A stretch of 64,000 bases of DNA from Deltaproteobacteria bacterium (lineage in GTDB: Bacteria; Myxococcota_A; Polyangia; Polyangiales; Ga0077539): contig CANJUR010000004.1 in NCBI GenBank assembly GCA_947477565.1, forward strand, positions 1 through 64,000. Reading direction: 5' to 3'. How positions within the stretch are numbered: the first letter of the stretch is position 1; the number at the start of each line of letters is the position of its first letter. A program made the translations under genes and the position numbers. The notes beneath the pieces are model-generated. The model was given only the letters and a program-made list of their open reading frames with translations, had not been told where the DNA came from and did no database searches. Positions 17,776 through 25,832 of this stretch are shown piece by piece.

Positions 17776-18774
17776 CTACACGACTCCGCCCTCGTCGCCC
17801 ACCCCGAGGCTCTCTTGCACCTGCTCGCCGAAGCGCTCGACGAGGCGCGCGCGAAACCTCGCCCGCAGGCCATTGGCAAGCTGCCCCAGTCGCTGCTTGG
17901 TCAGCCCGAAGCGCGCCGCGATCTCCGCCAGCGGCCGCGGATCTTCGCTGCGCAAGTGCTCCTCCCATAACGCCCGCTCTCGCGGGTCGGTGAGCCCGCG
18001 ACCGAAGTCGTCGGCCATCTCTCGCAGCACCGTCACGACCTCGTGCCCGGCCGCGAGGCGCTCCGGGTCATGACCTCCGACCATCGAATCGAGGACGCGC
18101 GCGCCGCCCTCCCGCACCGGGGCGTCGAGGGAGACCTCGGGGCCGTCGAGCGACGCCGACACCGCGCGCACGTCGGACTCGCTCACGCCCAGGTTGACCG
18201 CAAGTTGCCCCGGGGACGGATCGATGCCAGCCGTCAGCAGTCGGCGACGTTCGCGTTCGAGTTGGAAGAAGAGCTTGCGCCCAGCGCGGGTGTTGCCCGT
18301 GTGCACAAGCCGAAAGTTGGTGAGCAGGAAGCGCAGCACGAATGCGCGGATCCAGTAGCCCCCGTAGGTACCGAAGCGAGCGCCGTGCTCTGGCTCCCAC
18401 CGACGCGCAGCCTCGACGAGGCCCGTGGAGCCTTCCTGGATCAGATCGAGCGCACTCGACCACTGCCGCCGAAACTCAAACGCGATGTGCACCACCAGAC
18501 GGAGGTTGTGCACCACCAGGCGGCGCATCGCATCGACGTCGCCCTGGTCGCGGGCGCGCCGACCGAGGGCCCGCTCTTCCTCCGCGTCGAGTAACGGAAA
18601 TCGGCGGATCTGATCGAGAAACCGTCCCAGCGCGTCGCGTGCGCCGCTCGGCACGATGGCGTGCTCGGGCGTGCCCGCCGGGTCGGCTTCGAGTGCACCC
18701 GCGGCGAGCACCTCGCCGACCAGGGCGTCGTCATCGGATGGGGCGTCGTGCTCGTCTTCGTCCGGCGCATTCAC
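17776..18774 (-). CDS. Sigma-70 family factor, RpoH (sigma-32)-like
   Basis: 332 residues. An acidic N-terminal extension of about 45 residues precedes region 1.2 (ALGRFLDQIRRFPLLDAEEE). Region 2 reads LVVHNLRLVVHIAFEFRR, DLIQEGSTGLVEAARRW and FGTYGGYWIRAFVLRFLL. A region 3-like segment follows, and region 4 ends in a helix-turn-helix (PLAEIAARFGLTKQRLGQLA). The region 2 order and length match group 3/RpoH-type factors, several of which exist per myxobacterial genome (SigB and SigC of Myxococcus are examples). The RpoH-specific core-binding box is not clear, so the regulon cannot be named. The kinase operon starts 55 bases downstream. Confidence 0.83.
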   Translation of the reverse strand: MNAPDEDEHDAPSDDDALVGEVLAAGALEADPAGTPEHAIVPSGARDALGRFLDQIRRFPLLDAEEERALGRRARDQGDVDAMRRLVVHNLRLVVHIAFEFRRQWSSALDLIQEGSTGLVEAARRWEPEHGARFGTYGGYWIRAFVLRFLLTNFRLVHTGNTRAGRKLFFQLERERRRLLTAGIDPSPGQLAVNLGVSESDVRAVSASLDGPEVSLDAPVREGGARVLDSMVGGHDPERLAAGHEVVTVLREMADDFGRGLTDPRERALWEEHLRSEDPRPLAEIAARFGLTKQRLGQLANGLRARFRARLVERFGEQVQESLGVGDEGGVV

Positions 18775-18845
18775 GGCGCGCGGGGAGTAGCACTATTGCG
18801 ATGGGAGAGCAGCGGTGGCCCCGCGGGCGCGAGGCACCCTCGAGA

Positions 18846-20171
18846 CTAGTAGCGGTAGTGGTTGGGCTTGAACGGGCCCGCGGACGGGACGCCGAGGTAC
18901 TCCGCCTGCGACCCGGTGAGGGTCGAGAGCTCGACGCCGAGCTTGGCGAGGTGCAGCGAGGCGACCTTCTCGTCGAGGTGCTTCGGAAGCACGTGAACGC
19001 CGAGGGGGTAGTTCTCCGGTTCGTTCCAGATGGCGAGCTGGGCGAGGCACTGGTTGGTGAACGAGGTAGACATCACGAAGGACGGATGACCCTTCGCGCA
19101 GCCGAGGTTCATCAGGCGCCCGGAGGCGAGAACCGTGAGGCGCTTGCCGTTCGGGAAGACGTACTGATCAAGCTGCGGCTTGATGTTGTCCTTCTTGATC
19201 TCGGGGTGCTTCTCCAGATAGGCGACGTGAATCTCCGAGTCGAAGTGGCCAATGTTCGCGAGAATCGCGCTGTCCTTCATCCGGACCATGTGCTCGCCCG
19301 TGATGACGTCGCTGCACCCGGTCGCGGTAATGAAGATGTCGGCGTATTCGACCACGCTCTCCAGCCGCCGGACCTCGTAGCCCTCCATCGCCGCCTGCAG
19401 CGCGCAGATCGGGTCGATCTCGGTGATGATCACGCGCGCGCCCATGCCGCGGAGTGACTGCGCGCAGCCCTTGCCCACGTCGCCGTAACCGCAGACGACC
19501 GCGACCTTGCCGGCCACCATGACGTCCGTCGAGCGCTTGAGGCCGTCGAGCAGCGACTCGCGGCAGCCGTAGAGGTTGTCAAACTTCGACTTCGTGACCG
19601 AGTCGTTGACGTTGATCGCCGGCACCTTGAGCGTGCCCTTGCGGAACATGTCGTAGAGGCGGTGCACGCCCGTCGTGGTCTCCTCGGTGATGCCACGAAT
19701 CGGGTCCGCGCCGTCGAAGAGTTGCGGATACTTGTTGTGGATCAAAACGGTGAGATCACCGCCGTCATCCAGGATCATGTTGGGGCCCTTGCCGCCCTCA
19801 AACGCGTAGATCTGCTGCTCGAGGCACCAGTCGTACTCGGCCTCGGTCTCGCCCTTCCAGGCGAAGACCGGAACGCCCGTGACCGCGATCGCCGCGGCGG
19901 CCTCGTCCTGCGTCGAGAAGATGTTGCAACTCGTCCAGGTGACCTCTGCGCCGAGCGCGGTCAGCGTCTCGATGAGCACCGCCGTCTCGATGGTCATGTG
20001 CAGGCAGCCCGCGATGCGCGCGCCCTTGAGCGCCTTCGACGGACCAAACTCCGCCCGCACGGCCATCAGCCCGGGCATCTCCTTCTCTGCCATGCGGATC
20101 GCCTTGCGGCCGTGCTCCGCCATCGTGACGTCCTTGACCTTGAACTTACCGGACTGCTCGTTGTTGCTCAT
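18846..20171 (-). CDS. ahcY: Adenosylhomocysteinase
   Basis: Hydrolyses S-adenosylhomocysteine to adenosine and homocysteine, relieving product inhibition of methyltransferases. 441 residues. The catalytic [20 protein letters not shown] segment is present, then the NAD-binding fold [20 protein letters not shown], then [13 protein letters not shown] and [10 protein letters not shown]. The C-terminus KPNHYRY is diagnostic. The frame is open 28 codons further upstream, but ATG 20171 ([10 protein letters not shown]) has an AGAGAAA site and overlaps the stop of the ArsR-methyltransferase gene by four bases. The pair is therefore translationally coupled and probably controlled by that regulator. 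Confidence 0.96.
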   Translation of the reverse strand: MSNNEQSGKFKVKDVTMAEHGRKAIRMAEKEMPGLMAVRAEFGPSKALKGARIAGCLHMTIETAVLIETLTALGAEVTWTSCNIFSTQDEAAAAIAVTGVPVFAWKGETEAEYDWCLEQQIYAFEGGKGPNMILDDGGDLTVLIHNKYPQLFDGADPIRGITEETTTGVHRLYDMFRKGTLKVPAINVNDSVTKSKFDNLYGCRESLLDGLKRSTDVMVAGKVAVVCGYGDVGKGCAQSLRGMGARVIITEIDPICALQAAMEGYEVRRLESVVEYADIFITATGCSDVITGEHMVRMKDSAILANIGHFDSEIHVAYLEKHPEIKKDNIKPQLDQYVFPNGKRLTVLASGRLMNLGCAKGHPSFVMSTSFTNQCLAQLAIWNEPENYPLGVHVLPKHLDEKVASLHLAKLGVELSTLTGSQAEYLGVPSAGPFKPNHYRY

Positions 20172-21214
20172 CGTCGTTTCTCTTTCTTCGCCGCACTCGC
20201 GACGCCCTTCGTCCATCGATCGTCCCCCGCCACCCTCGCGCTCAACAACGTCCATGGCACCGCCCGATCGGGCCCGTTACCACGCCACGCCGCCGGAACC
20301 TCCACCACCGTCGCGTGCTCCAGCGCCGCCTCGCGGGCGAAGCGCCGGAGTTCGTCGGCCTCGAAGCCCAGCCACAGATCGGCCTGCTGCGCCCGCAGCG
20401 CTTCGTCTTCGTGCGGCCCGTAGTCGAGCACCATCACCGCACCGCCCGGCCTCGCCAGCGCCGCCATCCGTCGCAGCGTGTCCGTCGGACGCGGCGCGTG
20501 GTGCAGCACCCTCGACGCAAACACCACATCCGCCCCCGTCTGTCCGAGGCACTTCAGCGCGCGCTTGACCTCCACCCCGTCGAGTTCGCCCTCCACCAGT
20601 TCGACGTTGCTGAAGCCCCGCTGCAACACGCGCTCAGCGCACATCGCCAACTGCGCCCCCGCCCGATCGATCGCCAGCACCTTCTGAAACACCGGCGCCA
20701 GAATCTCCAGCAGACGCCCGTCGCCGGTGCCCACATCCACCGCAAGCGCGCGCCGCTCGATCAACGGCGCAAGCGCGAGCAGGTACGCCGCAAGCTCCGG
20801 AGGCGGCCCCACCGTCACAGCGCCCTTCGCCGTGCGTGCAAAGAACTCCCGCGTCGATCGTTCGCGCGCGCCCACCACGTCGGCCACCCGCGCCAGGCTG
20901 CCGTCCTTGTCGCAGAGCGACCGGCCAGTGCGCAGCGCATCTTCCACCACCGGATCGATCGCCCCATCGGTCGCCACCCGCACCAGCGCCCAGGTGCCAT
21001 GCCGACGTACCTGCACCAGCCCGGCCTGCCGAAGCGCTGCGACATGCCGCGACACATTGGGCTGTAGCTCCCCGAGGAGCTCCGCAAGCTCACCTACCGC
21101 CAGGGCGTCCACCGAGGCCAGCGCCAGCAGCCGAAGCCGCAAAGGCTCGGAAAGGAGCCGATACAGCTCCCAACGAGCCGGTGTCGCCGGGGTATTTGTG
21201 GGCTGAGACTCCAT
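20168..21214 (-). CDS. ArsR-family regulator fused to a SAM-dependent methyltransferase domain (SahR-like)
   Basis: 348 residues. Residues about 12-90 form an ArsR winged helix: [37 protein letters not shown] (recognition helix), [12 protein letters not shown]. From about 155 there is a class I methyltransferase fold with motif [19 protein letters not shown], an acidic strand end AIDRAG, and [14 protein letters not shown]. Such fusions next to ahcY fit SahR-type regulators described in Proteobacteria, which sense SAH; the orthology here is inferred. It overlaps ahcY by 4 bases. A CTATG-AACG-CATAG palindrome lies 13 bases before its ATG, suggesting autoregulation of the two-gene operon. Confidence 0.88.
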   Translation of the reverse strand: MESQPTNTPATPARWELYRLLSEPLRLRLLALASVDALAVGELAELLGELQPNVSRHVAALRQAGLVQVRRHGTWALVRVATDGAIDPVVEDALRTGRSLCDKDGSLARVADVVGARERSTREFFARTAKGAVTVGPPPELAAYLLALAPLIERRALAVDVGTGDGRLLEILAPVFQKVLAIDRAGAQLAMCAERVLQRGFSNVELVEGELDGVEVKRALKCLGQTGADVVFASRVLHHAPRPTDTLRRMAALARPGGAVMVLDYGPHEDEALRAQQADLWLGFEADELRRFAREAALEHATVVEVPAAWRGNGPDRAVPWTLLSARVAGDDRWTKGVASAAKKEKRR

Positions 21215-21226
21215 CCGTATATTGCT

Positions 21227-21240
21227 CTATGCGTTCATAG
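21227..21240. promoter_or_regulatory. Palindromic operator candidate for the ArsR-methyltransferase/ahcY operon
   Basis: A perfect inverted repeat, CTATG-CGTT-CATAG on the plus strand, centred about 20 bases upstream of the regulator start codon. A 5-4-5 AT-containing palindrome in otherwise GC-rich DNA, right at the start of an ArsR-type gene, is where a repressor would occlude polymerase. A weak TTGCAG-N17-TAGAGC pair on the minus strand would place the -10 inside it. Confidence 0.5.
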
Positions 21241-21374
21241 GAATGCCTGCAAGCTGGAGTGCTCGCTCTCGATCATGGCACCCCGGCTGTCCGCTCTAGC
21301 GATGCCCGGAGGTTTGCTCATACAGTCCCCGCCGCTCGGCGTACCGCCGAACGAAAGGGAGTGAGTTCAGACCC

Positions 21375-24158
21375 ATGGCAGGTGCCGCACCGACCGCGAA
21401 GCCAGCGCCGTTTCTCCGTCCCCTCGACCGCCTCGACCGGGGTGTGTTGCTGGCGGAGAGTTCGCTCAGCTTGGTCATCGTCGTATTCATGTTATTTGCC
21501 GCGGTCTCGGAGTCGGCCTTCCGGGTCATCCAGAACTGGCCAGGCCTCGGTCGCATCGGGCTCTGCTCGGCCCTGTGGCTCTTGCTCGTTGGACTCAAGC
21601 TCTCCGGCGCGCCCACCGAACCAGCCCCCGCAGAGGCCCTTCTCAAGCGCCTCCGCGGCAAGGACCTCCCACGCAGCGCCGCCGTGAGGCAGGCCATCGT
21701 GATGTTCGTGCCCGTGGCCATCGTGCTGGGCGCCGTCACCGAACGCCTCATGCGCGCCGTGCTCCCGTTCGCCTCCGATGTGCTGCTCCACGGCACCATC
21801 TGGGCGGCGTTTCTCGGCGCGAGCTTCGCCACCCGCGGGCGCAAGCACCTCGCCATCGACGCCCTCTCCCGCCTTCTGCCCGATCGCGGCCGCCGCCTCG
21901 TGGTCGGCGTCTCTGCCACCATGGGCGCCTTCGTCGCGTTTGCGCTCGCGCAGGGCGTCTACGGCTGCCTGCTCGAAGCCTCGCACCAGGTCATCCGGAC
22001 CCTCGAAGAAAACCGTCGCAATGGCGTCTCGAGCCCGATCGATCAGTCGTTCGAGTTTCAGTACGTCATTCCCGCAGGCTTCCTCTTCATCGGTCTGCGC
22101 CTCGCGCTGCACGGCTTCCATGAGTTCGTCGCCGGCCTCGCCAACTACAAGGCCCCAACCGTGGTCTCGCCCGTGGGTGACCCCCTCGAGGAGGCCAAAC
22201 TACCCCCCGCGGTCGATCGCGCCGACGTGACCGAGATCGCCCTCGCGCTCGCCGCGCTGGTCGGTGTCATCGCCGTCGTCGCGGGTTCGACCATCGTCAA
22301 ACCAGTCGCAGGGATGTGCTTCCTCGCCGCCCTCACGCTCCTCGTCCCGCTCTTCAACCGCAAGCGAAACACCGGCAGCTACGCCCCGCCGGTCGCCGAT
22401 CCTTACGAGCCCGTGCAGGGCGCGCCGCAGCACTTCGCCCTCGCCGCGGTGCTGGTGGTCGCGATCCTCGCGGGCATGCGCTACGGCCTCGTGCCGCACA
22501 TCGCGACCATCCCGCTCACCGCGGGCGTCGCGTTCTTCGCGGTGATGGCCCTCCTCGGCGCGCCCCTCTTCAGCTTCCTCGGCGGAATGGGGCTCTTCCT
22601 CTTCGTGAAGTTCTTCCTGGTAGACCCCGATGTGAGCCGCCACGCCAACGCGTTCGGCAACTCCGTCGAGGACATCCTGGGCAACCACTTCGCCCGCATG
22701 AGCGTGCTCGCGACGATTCCGCTCTTCACCCTCGCGGGCTACATCATGTCCGAGTCGCGCATGCCCCAACGGCTTGTGCGCGTCTCGCGCTCGCTGCTCG
22801 GATGGATGCCCGGCGGCCTCGCCATCGTGTGCGTCTTCGCGTCGGCGTTCTTCACCATCTTCTCCGGCGCGTCGGGCATCACCATCGTCGCCGTGGGCGG
22901 GCTCCTCGTCCCGGCGCTTCTGCGCGACAAGTACCCCGAGAACTTCTCCCTCGGCCTCGTCACCGCGGGCGGCGCGCTCGGCATCACCGTCCCCCCGTGC
23001 CTGCCGCTGATCGTCTACGGCATCGTCGCCGGCCTCCAGGAGCCCGCCCCGGGCCAGGAGCGACTCGAACTACAGAAGTTTCTCGTGGTGGGCCTCGTGC
23101 CGGGGCTCGTCGCCATCGGCATCGTCGTCGTCTACTGCGTCATCGTCGGGGTCTTCGCGAAGGTGCCGCGGTCGCGCTTCGACTGGGCCGAGGCGCGGGC
23201 CGCCCTCTGGGAAGCCAAGTGGGAACTCATCCTGCCGATCTTCCTCCTCGGGGGCCTCGTGAAGGGCATCTTCAATCCCTCGCAAGCCGCTGCGTTTACA
23301 GCGTTTTACGTCGTGGTGGTGGAGGTGTTCGTCTATCGCGACCTCACCATCAAGGACGACCTCCCACGCATCATTCCGGAGTCCATGGTGCTCGTGGGCG
23401 CCATCTTCGTGAAGCTCTGCGCCGCGACCGTCCTCGTCGGCTACTTCGTGCAAGCGCAGATCGCCGATCGGCTCTTCGAATGGCTCACCTGTGGGCCACC
23501 CGCGCTGGCCTACATGCACGCCCACGCGGACAGCATCGGCACCTGCCGCGAAGCCGTGGACATCCTCGGCAACGCCGGCCGCAGCGCCGGCGGACTCATC
23601 GACTCGAAGCTCTCCTTCCTCATCGCGCTCAACTTCTTCCTGCTGTTGATCGGGATGCTGATGGACATCTTCTCGGCCATCGTGGTGGTCGTGCCGCTCA
23701 TCGCCGGGATCGCCCTGCACTTCAACATCAACCCGTACCACCTGGGCATCGTCTTCCTGATGAACCTGGAAATCGGGTACCTGATGCCTCCGATGGGGCT
23801 CAACCTCTTCATCGCGGGTTTCCGCTTTAACCGCCCGGTTCCCGACCTCTACCGGATGGTGCTCCCCTTCATCGCGCTCTTCATCGGCGCGCTGATGATC
23901 GTGACCTACGTGCCCGCCCTCACGACGTTTACCGTTCCGTCCCCCGCGGCGGCCGCGCACGTCGCTTCGACCCCGGGAGGAGCGCCATCCAACGCCGCCC
24001 CGACGCCCGGAGGGGCCGCCGCGCTACCCCCGGCGAGCAGTTGTGACACCCCGCGCGATGACGAGTCCTTCGAGGATTTCATGCGCCGGTGTCAGCCCGC
24101 CGAAGACGACGGTGGAGCCCCCGCCGCGGGCGACGCAGCCCTCGTCCCCGCCGGCTGA
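21375..24158 (+). CDS. Fused DctQ-DctM TRAP transporter permease
   Basis: 927 residues. The N-terminal part (about 20-240) has the small-permease DctQ-like helices, including ASDVLLHGTIWAAFLGASFA and the RKHLAIDALSRLLP loop. After a linker, a DctM large permease (about 280-860) follows with FFTIFSGASGITIVAVGGLL, GGALGITVPPCLPLIVYG and LEIGYLMPPMGLNLFIAG. It would import a carboxylate-type solute using an ion gradient, together with a periplasmic DctP binding protein. No dctP is present in this window. The last 65 residues are an Ala/Pro/Gly tail ending in a short acidic stretch, unusual for the family. Its 5' side is divergent from the ArsR fusion. Confidence 0.88.
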   Translation: MAGAAPTAKPAPFLRPLDRLDRGVLLAESSLSLVIVVFMLFAAVSESAFRVIQNWPGLGRIGLCSALWLLLVGLKLSGAPTEPAPAEALLKRLRGKDLPRSAAVRQAIVMFVPVAIVLGAVTERLMRAVLPFASDVLLHGTIWAAFLGASFATRGRKHLAIDALSRLLPDRGRRLVVGVSATMGAFVAFALAQGVYGCLLEASHQVIRTLEENRRNGVSSPIDQSFEFQYVIPAGFLFIGLRLALHGFHEFVAGLANYKAPTVVSPVGDPLEEAKLPPAVDRADVTEIALALAALVGVIAVVAGSTIVKPVAGMCFLAALTLLVPLFNRKRNTGSYAPPVADPYEPVQGAPQHFALAAVLVVAILAGMRYGLVPHIATIPLTAGVAFFAVMALLGAPLFSFLGGMGLFLFVKFFLVDPDVSRHANAFGNSVEDILGNHFARMSVLATIPLFTLAGYIMSESRMPQRLVRVSRSLLGWMPGGLAIVCVFASAFFTIFSGASGITIVAVGGLLVPALLRDKYPENFSLGLVTAGGALGITVPPCLPLIVYGIVAGLQEPAPGQERLELQKFLVVGLVPGLVAIGIVVVYCVIVGVFAKVPRSRFDWAEARAALWEAKWELILPIFLLGGLVKGIFNPSQAAAFTAFYVVVVEVFVYRDLTIKDDLPRIIPESMVLVGAIFVKLCAATVLVGYFVQAQIADRLFEWLTCGPPALAYMHAHADSIGTCREAVDILGNAGRSAGGLIDSKLSFLIALNFFLLLIGMLMDIFSAIVVVVPLIAGIALHFNINPYHLGIVFLMNLEIGYLMPPMGLNLFIAGFRFNRPVPDLYRMVLPFIALFIGALMIVTYVPALTTFTVPSPAAAAHVASTPGGAPSNAAPTPGGAAALPPASSCDTPRDDESFEDFMRRCQPAEDDGGAPAAGDAALVPAG

Positions 24159-24170
24159 GCGACCGCTCAG
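24155..24170 (+). terminator. Short hairpin at the end of the TRAP gene
   Basis: CTGAGC at 24155-24160 pairs with GCTCAG at 24165-24170 around a GACC loop, overlapping the stop codon. It is followed by a C-rich stretch rather than T residues, so termination is only possible. Confidence 0.3.
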
Positions 24171-24191
24171 TCCAGCCCCCTCCCCCCCCCA

Positions 24192-24575
24192 TCACTGCAC
24201 CACGACACTCCCGCGGTACATGTTCATGCCGCAGGTGAACGCCAACTCGCCAGAGGCAGGCACCGTCACCGCGACCTCGACGGGCTGACCCACGGGCAGG
24301 TCGCGCTCGAGGTTGTTGAGCGAAGGAAACCGTACTTTCTCCCCACAGTTGAGCGCGTCCGTACGGCGGAAGACCAGCGTGAGCGCGCGCCCCGCCGCCG
24401 CACGTATCGTGGCCGGGTGGTAGCCCTGATCGTCCACGCGAATCTCCACCCGACCGTCTGCCGGGGCGGTCACGGCGGTCGCACCCGACGCCTGGGGGCG
24501 CGCGGACTGCGCTCGCTGACAGGCCGCGAGGAGGGACACCAGGGCGATTGCGCCAAACCGACGAGAAAGGGACAT
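24192..24575 (-). CDS. Cupredoxin-like lipoprotein
   Basis: 127 residues. The signal peptide MSLSRRFGAIALVSLLAAC gives a lipidated C19. A cupredoxin-type beta domain follows (about 43-127), with VEIRVDDQGYHPATIRAAAG, an internal LNCGEKVRFPSL and the end AFTCGMNMYRGSVVV. This is the EfeO/CopZ-neighbour type of single-domain cupredoxin, in which the C-terminal CGMxMxxG loop binds copper or another metal. I chose ATG 24575 because a GGAG site lies 8 bases upstream; a TTG one codon earlier is less likely. It is convergent with the TRAP gene. A role in metal handling is inferred from the fold only. Confidence 0.8.
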   Translation of the reverse strand: MSLSRRFGAIALVSLLAACQRAQSARPQASGATAVTAPADGRVEIRVDDQGYHPATIRAAAGRALTLVFRRTDALNCGEKVRFPSLNNLERDLPVGQPVEVAVTVPASGELAFTCGMNMYRGSVVVQ

Positions 24576-24955
24576 CAAAGAAGCTCCGTTTGGGGATTGG
24601 GAAGTCGTTAGTACCCACGTCCGCGGGGAGATTCAATCGGCCCGGTGGGGCGCCAACACACGGCTCCGGTGATCAATTAGGGCGAGATCGCGCGGGAAAA
24701 CCACACAGAACCGCCCTCGCGCACCGGTCGGTCCTCCGAAACCCACTCGCAAGCGTCTCCGTGAGGTACCCCCCACCAGCCAGAGACACTCGCCAGCGTC
24801 TCCGTGAGGTACCCCCCACCAGCCAGAGACACTCGCAAGTGTCTTTCCCAGGTCACCCCCGGCTCGTTTCCTACCCCGGTGCGTCTCCCGTTGGTTACTG
24901 TCGGGTTGCGGGGAACCCACCACCCTTCCCTCCCCCCACTCGGAGAATGCCACCC
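24576..24955. other. 380-base intergenic region
   Basis: Divergent gap between the cupredoxin and the gene at 24956. It contains the 43-base tandem repeat listed separately and C-rich tracts. I see no convincing coding frame, tRNA or consensus promoter in it. Confidence 0.6.
24744..24844. repeat. 43-base tandem repeat, two copies plus a partial third
   Basis: Copies at 24744-24786 and 24787-24829 differ at one base in the first ten (CACTCGCAAG versus CACTCGCCAG) and both continue GTCTCCGTGAGGTACC. A third copy starts at 24830 (CACTCGCAAGTGTCT) and diverges after about 15 bases. There are no spacers, so it is not a CRISPR array. Confidence 0.9.
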
Positions 24956-25786
24956 ATGAGCACCGGCGAAGAAAACACCAACGTTCAGCTCCCTTCGAAG
25001 TTGGAGGGCAGCGACCTCCTCGGCCTTTTTGACCAGCTCGACGCACGCCGCGAAGCCGTGCGCGCGGGGCGACGCAAGGGGCATGGGGTTCCCGACGGCT
25101 GTCCCATCGATGCCGCGATGCCAGCGGTCGTCGCGGCCTCGTGGAAGCGGCTTTCCCACGCGATCGGCGAACTCCGCGCCCTCACGGGCCAGCGTGATCA
25201 CACGCTCTCCACAGCGCCCGCCGTCGATCCGAGCACCGCCAACGGTGATTCCGACGAAGCATGGCGCGCCTTCGAGGGGTGGCTCCTCGGATGGACCCGG
25301 CACCGCGACGACGGACAAAAGCCCTCCGGCGCCGACGCGCAGGCACTCTACACGCGGCTATTTCCGCGGCCCGACGGGCTGAAGTTCATCGGCTGGCGAC
25401 CCCGGAAGCAGTGGAGCAGCATGCAGAGCCGCATGACCCTGCTCGCCGAACCCGAGATCGCGGCGAGCGTGTCGGCGATCGGAGGCGATCGGCTCCTGGC
25501 CGCGCTCAGAGCGATGCACGACACCTTCGGGAAGGCCTATGGCTTCACCGCCGCGAAGCCCGAGACGGAGGCGACCATCGTCGCGCGGCCGCAGTTTCTG
25601 GCAGGCAAGGACGCCCTGCGCGACTACGTGAAGAAGGTCGAAGGCAGCGCCGACGCCGACGTCGCCGACAGCGAAGCACTCGCCACCTGGCTGCTCGGTC
25701 CCTTCAACGAACTGGTCCACGAGTTTGCCAGCAACCCGCGCGCGAAGCAGATGCCCGGCGCCCCGTCGCCGGTCACCCCGACCTGA
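24956..25786 (+). CDS. Conserved-looking protein of unknown function
   Basis: 276 residues, soluble, no signal peptide or membrane helix, probably mainly helical. A charged N-terminus (about 1-60) precedes a helical segment ASWKRLSHAIGELRALTGQR. A middle block follows with EAWRAFEGWLLGWTRHRDD and ALYTRLFPRPDGLKFIGWRP. The C-terminal half is amphipathic (LLAALRAMHDTFGKAYGFTA). I chose ATG 24956 over 24947 because CGGAG is placed correctly (10 bases) only for the former. I recognise no family. The middle block has a loose resemblance to the protein at 49230-49898 (helix, then an aromatic-rich strand ending in FP). It is convergent with the DUF2079 gene. Confidence 0.6.
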   Translation: MSTGEENTNVQLPSKLEGSDLLGLFDQLDARREAVRAGRRKGHGVPDGCPIDAAMPAVVAASWKRLSHAIGELRALTGQRDHTLSTAPAVDPSTANGDSDEAWRAFEGWLLGWTRHRDDGQKPSGADAQALYTRLFPRPDGLKFIGWRPRKQWSSMQSRMTLLAEPEIAASVSAIGGDRLLAALRAMHDTFGKAYGFTAAKPETEATIVARPQFLAGKDALRDYVKKVEGSADADVADSEALATWLLGPFNELVHEFASNPRAKQMPGAPSPVTPT

Positions 25787-25804
25787 CCACGGCCCGCGGA
25801 AGAC

Positions 25805-25831
25805 GCGCTCTGGCTGTGAGGCTCAGAGTGC
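25805..25831. terminator. Hairpin between convergent genes
   Basis: GCGCTCTG at 25805-25812 pairs with CAGAGTGC at 25824-25831 (one G-U pair) across an 11-base loop, between the stops of the genes ending at 25786 (plus) and 25833 (minus). It could serve both strands. Confidence 0.4.
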
Positions 25832-25832
25832 T

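Noticed and set aside
18775-18845. A terminator or promoter between sigma factor and ahcY
   Set aside because: I found no hairpin with a T tract and no hexamer pair with acceptable spacing.
24744-24844. Possible CRISPR array
   Set aside because: The repeats are directly abutting with no unique spacers, there are only two full copies, and no cas genes are nearby.
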